DNA of 21,420 nucleotides from CS3-C152 sp964347025. Lineage in GTDB: Archaea; Aenigmatarchaeota; Aenigmatarchaeia; QMZP01; QMZT01. Under the pieces are notes generated by a model. It was not told the DNA's origin. It saw nothing but the letters and a program-made list of their open reading frames with translations, and did no database searches. Position 1 is the first letter of the stretch. Each line of letters starts with the position of its first letter. The stretch lies in NCBI GenBank assembly GCA_964347025.1, contig CAYFWU010000018.1, positions 1 through 21,420 on the forward strand. Reading direction: 5' to 3'. Both the position numbers and the translations under genes were made by a program. Positions 1-8,400 of this stretch are shown piece by piece.

Positions 1-1954
1 TGACGAAGGAGACCTTGTCTGTTTCCACTTCCGATTCTCCAGCTGCTCCGGAATCTGTGACTGTTACTGTGTGCGACAACACTCCAGAATATGTGCACAG
101 ATATCTTGTATAACCGTTTATGCTAATTGGATCGTGCCTGTCAACTGCCTTTATTTTTACGTTGTAAGTTCCGGGTTCTTGGAAGTTGTGATTTTTGTTT
201 CTTACACTTCCTGAAGGAATATGGGCTGTAGTTGGGTAAGGTGGATAACCAGGTTCCCAGTTCCAATCTCCGTCATCCCATATCCATACGTATGCTATTG
301 AATCTCCGTCAGAATCAGTGGATTTGACCCGGAATGGTCCGCATTGTTGACCTTTAGTGCAGGTGGTCGGGGCTGGATCCTGGAATTCAGGTTTAGTCGG
401 TCTTGTATTTCCGGGCGAGTCTAGAACTTTCACTTGAATAGAGTTTGTTTTTGCTGAATCGCCTCCATAGCTTGATGCAAAAAATCTGACTAAAAAATTA
501 TGCTGTGCTGAAAAGAGAAATCTTCTGTATAAATCTGCAATTTCATTTGGTTCGTATTGGTCCAATGTTGACCCGCAATTTCCATACCAATCTGGATGAT
601 CGTTACTGCACATATAAAAATTTATGTAATCTTCTGGTCTTGGGTCTACTATCATTGATCTTACCCTGAAAGGACCACAATTTTCATCACCTAAATCGCA
701 TTCTGTGGGAGCTGAAATTATCTCAGGCACACTGGGTGGATTATAAACAGGTTCCGTACATGCACCTACGCAGCAGTGCTCTCCTGAAGGGCATGTGTCT
801 GACGAATCACTGCAATCATCATAGTAGATGCAATCCCATGTATCAGGTATACATATGCCTTCACATGGAGCATTGGGATAGGGGACCCCCGGATAGTATA
901 CATCAGCAATAACCATGCTGTCCAGACCATAAACCTTGACTCCTATGTCACTGGGGTTCCAGCTGTGCATCTTATTCCCGTTCTCATTGAGTAAAATCGC
1001 TCCCGCAATATCATCCTTCCCGTCCCCGTCCAGGTCGGCCTGGCGGAAGATGTTATGTTCTGTTCCTATGAAATTATTGTTGGTCCACAGGACCGCTCCT
1101 GTTTCAAGGTTTATTGCCTTCAGGTGATCGTTGTCGTAATGACCGCTTCTTTTATATTGCACAACAACGTCTCTGTCCCCGGCTCCCCTTAAGTTCACGA
1201 TTCCCATCCCGGCGACAGGCTGGTCGTTAAGGGAAGAGCCGGTGGAAACAGTTTTTTCCTGCACGCCTGTAGCGGCATCAACTATCACGATGTTATCGAC
1301 TTTTGGATCTGAAGTCTTCTTGAGATAGGCTATCTCCTCCTTCCCGTCACCGTCCATGTCGCCAGCGATGGCGCTAGGGTGATGGAGGTACATAAACGTT
1401 TTAACCCCTGTCTTCGACCACAGCTTGCTACCCCAGTGGTCGTAAACCTGCAGCCAGCCAACATTGTTGGATTGCTCGCTGGTGAAAACGAAATCAAACA
1501 ATCCGTCGCTGTCCACGTCATGAACGAAAACCCCGCCGCCGCCAGTATCGTAAAAACCCTGTTCCAGCGTGAAAATGATTGGGTTGGGTAGGGTTTCGCT
1601 CCCGCAGTCCTCAGGACAGCATTCGTCCGTTGTGGAGCCAATCGGGTTATCGTTGATGTAGACATCCGTGACTTCATTGGTTTCACTGTTGCCGAAGGAA
1701 GATGTTCTGACCGTTACAGTGCACGTGTATTTGGTCGCCTGGGAGGCTGTGAAGGAATAGGAGTATTCGCTCGTTGCTGCCGCTCCGTCCCACATCTTCT
1801 GGTAGGGGTTGGTGTTACACTGGTAATCGCAGGTCAATCCGCTCGTGCAGGTCCAGGTATTTGTAAATGCAAAAGAGGTGTGTGCCAGCAAGCAAAATAG
1901 AAGGGTGGAGAAGAAAAAAACTGCGATAAATCCGTTTTTACCCGAAACCCTCAT
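1..1954 (-). CDS. Secreted FG-GAP/PKD-like surface protein (3' end outside window)
   Basis: An uninterrupted frame of 651 codons runs from an ATG at 1954 to the window edge with no stop, so the C-terminus is missing. Residues 1-29 form a signal peptide (basic MRVSGKNG, then a Phe/Leu-rich core ending HTSFA). Three calcium-loop motifs typical of FG-GAP/VCBS integrin-like propeller blades follow: DVDSDGLFDFVF, GDMDGDGKEEIAYL and ADLDGDGKDDIAGAI. A Cys-rich stretch (CPSGEHCCVGAC) leads to two PKD/Ig-like segments, each opening with a C..GPFRV motif; the second has STDSDGDSIAYVWIWDDG and GTYNVKIKAVD. Known role of such folds: extracellular adhesion or ligand binding. It lies 40 bases downstream of the pilin gene and has its own TATA-like box, so it may be read both with and apart from that operon. 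The ligand is unknown. Reading frame and domain classes are well supported; the exact function is not. Confidence 0.85.
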   Translation of the reverse strand, partial: MRVSGKNGFIAVFFFSTLLFCLLAHTSFAFTNTWTCTSGLTCDYQCNTNPYQKMWDGAAATSEYSYSFTASQATKYTCTVTVRTSSFGNSETNEVTDVYINDNPIGSTTDECCPEDCGSETLPNPIIFTLEQGFYDTGGGGVFVHDVDSDGLFDFVFTSEQSNNVGWLQVYDHWGSKLWSKTGVKTFMYLHHPSAIAGDMDGDGKEEIAYLKKTSDPKVDNIVIVDAATGVQEKTVSTGSSLNDQPVAGMGIVNLRGAGDRDVVVQYKRSGHYDNDHLKAINLETGAVLWTNNNFIGTEHNIFRQADLDGDGKDDIAGAILLNENGNKMHSWNPSDIGVKVYGLDSMVIADVYYPGVPYPNAPCEGICIPDTWDCIYYDDCSDSSDTCPSGEHCCVGACTEPVYNPPSVPEIISAPTECDLGDENCGPFRVRSMIVDPRPEDYINFYMCSNDHPDWYGNCGSTLDQYEPNEIADLYRRFLFSAQHNFLVRFFASSYGGDSAKTNSIQVKVLDSPGNTRPTKPEFQDPAPTTCTKGQQCGPFRVKSTDSDGDSIAYVWIWDDGDWNWEPGYPPYPTTAHIPSGSVRNKNHNFQEPGTYNVKIKAVDRHDPISINGYTRYLCTYSGVLSHTVTVTDSGAAGESEVETDKVSFV

Positions 1955-1971
1955 GATTAATAATTGTTATA

Positions 1972-1983
1972 TTATGTATAAGA
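1972..1983 (-). promoter_or_regulatory. TATA-like box for the FG-GAP protein gene
   Basis: On the minus strand the sequence CTTATACATAAT is centred about 24 bases upstream of the ATG at 1954. No Shine-Dalgarno motif lies between, which fits a leaderless or nearly leaderless archaeal transcript. The region is AT-rich, so chance occurrence cannot be excluded. Confidence 0.4.
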
Positions 1984-1994
1984 AAATAAGTTCT

Positions 1995-2417
1995 TTACAA
2001 ACCATCAATGTCGTACCTGATAACCATGTCCTGCGCGCTCTTGCACTCTTTCGACTGGATCACGGCTTCTTTCAGACCGCTTCCAAAACCGGTTGGGAAT
2101 ATTGATATATCATCCGGCTGTGCCTTGTAATCCTTGTACTGATTCGCAGAAGACGTGACAGTCCCGTTCTCGTAAGAAAGCAGGACAGTGAATCCCGTGA
2201 GTGGAACCTTTCCCGTGTTGCGCATAACAAGGTTTATATTCCCTGTAGCAGTATTGTAATAGGCTCTCTCAAGGAGTATTTGTGCCTTGGAGCAGAACTG
2301 AAGCTCTGACCTTCTGCTTTCTGTAAACCCGATTCCCCATGTAATAACAAGACCAGAAACAACCAAAGCGAAGGCTATGAGCATTATTACAGAGATTAAA
2401 GGAGATACACCTTTCAT
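1995..2417 (-). CDS. Type IV pilin-like protein (archaeal Pilin_N class)
   Basis: A 140-residue protein beginning MKGVSPLISVIMLIAF. This is the archaeal class III signal: a basic residue and Gly, with prepilin peptidase cleavage expected after Gly3, then a hydrophobic helix to about residue 30 that would form the pilus core. The remaining ~105 residues form a small beta-rich head with two Cys (QFCSKAQ and SKECKSA), possibly a disulfide. Length fits the archaeal pilin/archaellin-like family. The ATG lies 4 bases after the TGA of the giant surface gene, and a GTGAT Shine-Dalgarno overlaps that stop, so translation is probably coupled. A single pilin with no assembly ATPase nearby suggests a minor or adhesive pilin using machinery encoded elsewhere; that last point is inference. 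Confidence 0.85.
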   Translation of the reverse strand: MKGVSPLISVIMLIAFALVVSGLVITWGIGFTESRRSELQFCSKAQILLERAYYNTATGNINLVMRNTGKVPLTGFTVLLSYENGTVTSSANQYKDYKAQPDDISIFPTGFGSGLKEAVIQSKECKSAQDMVIRYDIDGL

Positions 2418-2421
2418 CCTA

Positions 2422-5400
2422 TCACTTAAGGAACGTCAGCGCGACACCCACAATTATAATTATGACTATAATTGCTATAAATACTAATATCCACGTGCCC
2501 GGTAACGTCGGGGGAAGCTCACCAGGTTCGCAGTCCTCCGGACAATTTTCATTCGTTTCTCCTGCCTCACAAACCCCGTTACCGCAGTCAGCAGGTACGG
2601 GTGGTCCTCCCTTTACATCATCTACTATCCCGTTGCAGTCGTTATCCTTACCATCGTATACCTCCGGGCTCGGGCTGCCACCACTGCAGATCGCTGAAGA
2701 ACCGTCTTCCGTACATACATAAACGCCCGTGCACACACCAAGACCACAGGTATCATCTAGGTTCGGCCATGCATCATCCACAACAGCGTTACAGTCGTTG
2801 TCTATCCCGTCACAGATCTCATTGGTTTTTGGCTCTCCTCCGAAACACCCGCATTTCGTGTCTTCGACCGAAATCTCGCCTTTGATGTCATCTATTATCC
2901 CGTTGCAGTCGTCATCAATACCATTGCATATTTCCAGGCTGGCCTTCGGGGCGGCCTGTCCGTCAAAGCAGGCGCATTTGGAGGTTTCTATCGAAGTCCC
3001 TCCGTAAACATTATCTATAATTATATCACAATCATTATCCATCGCATCGCATATCTCATCAGCCTTCGCCGCCCCGCCATAACAGCCGCACTTAGCGGTG
3101 TTTGGCGTGCTCCCTCCGCCAACGTTGTCCACGATTCCGTCACAGTTGTTGTCCTTTCCATCACAAACCTCTGTCTGCGGTCCTTTACCGCCTATACAGT
3201 TGCTCCACTGACCGTTAATGCATCCCTGATAACCTGTTTCACATTCGCCTTCCTCTATACCGCAGGATCTGTTCTCTCCTGCCTGACATGGACAGCCCTC
3301 GTCCACCACCAAGTTACAATCATTATCCGTTCCATCGCACACCTCTGTGCTTGCCCTGTTGTCGCTGCCTCCTATGGTGGAACATACGACGTTGGAGCCG
3401 TCTGTCGTGCATTCATAATATCCTCCCGCACAGATGCCGAATCCGCAGGAAGATCCCAGGTCAGGCCATCCCTCATCAATGAGACCGTCGCAGTCGTTGT
3501 CTGATCCGTCACATGTTTCCGTTACCTCGCCCTTGGAGTGGCTTCCGTTGTAGCAGTCGCAGGTCTCAGAGAAGGTCACATCGTCTATCACGCCGTTGCA
3601 GTCATCGTCCGCTCCGTTGCATAGTTCAGGTCTTGTTTTTGGATTTCCAGAGAAACCACCTGAACAGTAGCATGTCAACTCCAAGCCCTCGTCTATCTTT
3701 TTGTTGCAGTTATCATCAATGTTGTTGCATGTCTCGCTTGAGGTTTTTATGGTTGTTATGTTGGCAACAAGGGTGTAGACATTGGTTGTATTTAGGTATA
3801 GGTTAATGTAGCATGCACACTGCTGCGGACTCTGGACGTTATCTATTATTCTGTCGCAGTTGTTATCCTTACCATCACAGACTTCGTCGCTGTCAGGAAG
3901 TCCTTGATAACACTGGCAGTAATCCCCTGAATCCTCCCCCCAGACATCATCTATGATAACATTGCAATCATCATCTATTGCGTTACATTCCTCCGGAACC
4001 CTCAGATCGCTCCCACTCATGCCGTCATCACTCATTGTATCGCAGACCGTTCCTATCCCGTCACTTGAACATACGTATTTTCCTCCAGCGCATCTGCTGT
4101 TATCAGGTCCGCAGTCCGCTCCAAGGTAATTGTCCGGACCGACAGCTGATCCTCCCAGCTGGTAGGGATCGTCCAGGATTCCGTTGCAGTCGTCATCAAT
4201 CCTGTCACAGTCCTCCGGTTCTTTCGCAGAGGTTATGTTGTCTTCGGTTGAGTTGAAGAATGTGTATGAGCAAGCGCAGCTTGAAATACCCTCATCTATC
4301 ACGCCGTTGCAGTTGTCATCAATTCCATTGCATGAGGGATTCTCGGGTTCCATGAACTTCTGCGTGATGTTGACAAGCTCACCAAAACAGCCGCAGTGCG
4401 TTGTTTCCTTTGAATTGCCTCCCCTTACATCATCAACCATTTCATTGCAGTTGTCGTCAATCCCGTTGCACTCCTCTTCCACCGGCTGTCCTCCGTACGC
4501 GCAGGCGCATGTCTCGGGATTCGCCACATCATCTATTATCCCGTTGCAGTCGTCGTCAACGTTGTTGCACGTCTCCATGGTCGGAAGGATCCCCGTGCAT
4601 TCGCTCCAGTGGCTGTTTGAACATGTCTGCGTCCCTATCATGCACACACTTGTTGAATTTATCGGGAAGGTCTTGTTGCATATCCTTACCGAATCGCACA
4701 GGCTAAGGATGGTGTACATTACGCTTTCATTCGTAAGGGTTTGCGTGACATTCTGAAGGAACTGCGTACACTTGAGGTATATGTCTTTGGTTGTGGTTAT
4801 GGTGATGGTCTGGTTCAGATTCTCTTCTGCCCCCATGGTTATTTCAGGTTCATACTCCCTGACATCCCTCTTCACCTCCTCCGGCGAGAGGGCCTTGGAA
4901 TATATGGAGAACTCATCCATTACACCGTCCAGCTGTTCTGTGGATCCCATGGAGGCGAGGTACATGTCTGTTCCCAGATCGTTCGCAGACCATGTGATGC
5001 TCTTGGTGTCCACAAGTTCACCGTTCATGTAGAGCTTTATCCCGTAAAGGACATCCCATGTCACAGCAAGATGATTCCATTCGGTGTTCAGCACGTTTCC
5101 TCTGACAGTGTTTTTGTTGTTGTATGAATCATAAACCTCGAAATAGGTTCCGTCCGAGTCGAAGTAAAACTTGAATTGCGATTCTCCGTAGAAATCCTCC
5201 ATGTAGAACAGGTAATGCTCGCTGATCACATCGTTCGGTTTTACCCATAGTCCTATGGAACCCCTCTCCTTGTTTATGTTCTCAGAGGTCGGGTACTTGA
5301 GCAGACCGCTGGAGGATATCGATACGCCCTTCTCGTATTTTCCGCCTGCATAGGAAACCCCATTCGATACAGCTGCTATCATGTTCCCCTCACACTCGGT

Positions 5401-8400
5401 CGTGTCATCAAAATGGCAAAGGAAAAGGGTTTCCCTGAGTTTCGGCAGGCCGATGACCGAGCTGGCTCCGGGGATTGAATACGTCGCTGATGGGTCCCCG
5501 TAATAAAGATAGTAATCTTTCTCCGAATTTTTCGGGATGTTCACCCTGAACCAGATCTTGTTGACATTGGAGTAGAATGAATCCATGTTCACCCAGTCTA
5601 TGTGCTGTTCCTTTCCTCTCTCTGTTATCCTCAGGTCCCCGCCATCAGTTCTCAGTTTTCCAAGCGTAACCAGGCTGCCTGTGTCGAGAGGGACTCCTAC
5701 CGGATAGTTTTCAAGATCGAAATCATCTTCATTCTTTATGATCATCAGCCTCCTGTAGAAGGTGTTGCCTGGAGCCTCAGCCCAGGAGATCAGTTTGGAT
5801 ATCTGTGTCATCGTTTCGTTGCACAGATCATCTATCTCACCCCGGTTATTGTAATATATCCCGCTCTCGTAACCGCAGATCCTTGATATCCCAACGTCCG
5901 ACGGTGTGCATATACAGTTCTCCTCATCTATTGAACCATCGCAGTCGTTATCCTTCAAATCGCATGCCTCTTCTGATTTGAAGTTGAACGCATTCCCGAG
6001 ATACGTATCTTCGGGGTTAACAGTGGTGTTACAGACCTCATCGTCCCCGTAAACGTTACATACGTAGGCTCCTCCGAAACAAACCCCGTAACCGCACGGT
6101 TTATCCAGGTTGGGGAAACCCTCATCAATGAGACCGTCGCAGTCATTGTCCAGGTAATCGCAGATGTCCCTTCCCTCAAGCCTTATTTCAGAGGCCTCCT
6201 TGGGCGTTCTGCCCCTGCACGCACACAGGGCAGCGAGGTCGTCTATTACGCCGTTACAGTCGCTATCGATCCCGTTACATGAATAATCATTCAGACTCTT
6301 GTAAAACAAGGTTCTGTTTATATCAGCGAAAGCGCAGGCGCACGTTTCCGGATAACCAACATCATCTATTATACCGTTACAGTTATCATCCACCCCGTTA
6401 CAGTTTTCTGTTATTATTGCTGGATTTCCGGTAACACCCCCAGAACAATAACACGTGTTTGCCAGCGTTTTCACCTCTATCTCCTCGAGCAGGCAATTTG
6501 GCTGTTGGTATAGGTGTTTACAGTCATCATAGGTGAAGGCTTCATAAGTTCCTGTAACATTGTTGTATCTTTCATTCCCCAGACATTTTTTCACATCTTC
6601 CGTGCACGTGTTAATGATCGTGGTGTTTGGGAGATCGAAGGTAACATCCTCCAGGGAGCACTCGCTTGAGTTGTAGTTAAAAAGACACCATGTGTAAGGA
6701 TTGCCCTGACCCTCACACTGTATCATTGCAATATCACATGTGTTTATGGTTATGTCCTTCTCTGAGTTGTCTATCGTTCCATCACAATCGTCATCTATGT
6801 TGTTACATATCTCATCCGTGGGGTTGGCTCCTCCAAAGCATCCACATCTTGTTATCTGTTTTGGTGTCTTCTTTCCCCCGCTGTTTATGAACTCCCTTAT
6901 TATGTTGTCAAAACCTCCGATATCATCCACTATCCCGTTGCAGTCGTCATCCTCTCCGTCGCAATCCTCGTAGCTCTCCGGGTAAACGGGTTCGTCATAC
7001 TTCGTCTCGTAGAACCACATGTTGTCGGAACCGCATTTCCTTGTCCCAGGCCTGCAGATACCCACGTTTTTCGTTCCTGGGTAAGTCTGTTCATCATAGT
7101 ATGTTGACTTCTCGCCGGGATTCATGCACTCGACAACTTCAAAGGTGCCCTGCCTCTGCCTTTGTCTGGTCCCGAAATTCAGGGTGACAACCACATTGTA
7201 GGTTCCCGTGTCACTTGGGGCCATAAAGCCGAAATCATCATAAAGGTTGACAGGTATTGTATAGTTCTTGTACAAATTCTCCGTACCCACGTCCCTCATG
7301 CTTGCCTGTATATTCCACCCGTTCGTGGAATCTCCTGTCACATCGAACTCTATCTTATCATCACTGGGGGTTATGTCAAACTGAAGATCGAGTACTTCCC
7401 ATCCCGGTCCCAGCATGTCGAAGGGTGGCGGGAAGTAGCTGCCGCTTATGTTATCCTGGTTGGGACATTCCAGGGTGCAGCCAAAATCCTTCGTACAGTA
7501 ACAACACCTCTGCAGGCTGTCCTCATCGCAGTATGTGTTGTTGAACCTGCTTACATAGTTAATGGGTGTTTCGGATTTAACATCCTCTGTGTGCGCACAT
7601 AATTTCGGTCCGCTCCCGGGAAGGTAGTTCATGATGTAGGTGTAGAATTCCTCGTAGTTTTTGATCGTTATCTCTCCCTTATCACCGTCCAGCACCAGAG
7701 AGGAGTCCGGCTTTCTGCAGCAATATCTGTTATGGGTCTCGTCTATGTACTTCCTGGGATTTGAGCATTCGCCCGCCCATGTAGGCCATTGATCCTTGTC
7801 CTTGCATTTGTAAATGCCTCCTATCTCCTTGTCATCCGGCCTGAATAGATCTCGATTTACCCCTATAACGCTGGATTCGTCAAATGATGGTATTGTCTCA
7901 CCCGGCTGCCCACCGCCTGGTTTATTCGACCTCTGGTTGCCATCAATAGACCATTTCCATGTTTGCAGCACCCTGTCCTTGATCCATCCGTAATGATCAG
8001 TGTACCTGTTGTTGTCATACATTGAATTGCCGCATGCCTTCATCATCCGTAACGTAACATCGGGATTGTCAGAGGTTACGGTGTACTCAACGCTGAAAGC
8101 AGAAACATCCACTATCTCCTTCAGGCCCTCGTTCGCTCCCACCCTGCTCGAACCTGAGATTGTCTTGTCTTTGCCTGGTGTCTCGCTGTTAATCACAGCG
8201 GTCTCTCCACCGATTTCATCCAAAAGAGATATATCAGGGCTTCCAACATCTACGATCCTTATCCCCATCGGGTTTCCTGTTGGCGGATCATTCTTGGTGC
8301 ATGAACCGCCGGGATTGTTGAACAGATATACCCTAAATCTGTACCATTTATCCTTCTCTAAGTATATATCTGACCATTTGCATCCACCTGAGTATCTATC

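Noticed and set aside
1330..1686. Minus-strand 118-codon frame
   Set aside because: It lies inside the FG-GAP gene in a different frame; the alternative frame has a signal peptide, calcium loops and no stops.
2611..4575. Regularly spaced repeats resembling a CRISPR array
   Set aside because: The repeats keep frame, encode the MopE motif and have variable spacing and coding linkers; there are no Cas genes.
2601..4756. Several plus-strand frames of 90-190 codons opposite the giant gene
   Set aside because: They are antisense shadows produced by the repetitive, stop-poor MopE coding sequence; their translations are Ser/Pro/Cys/Arg-rich with no domain or start signal.
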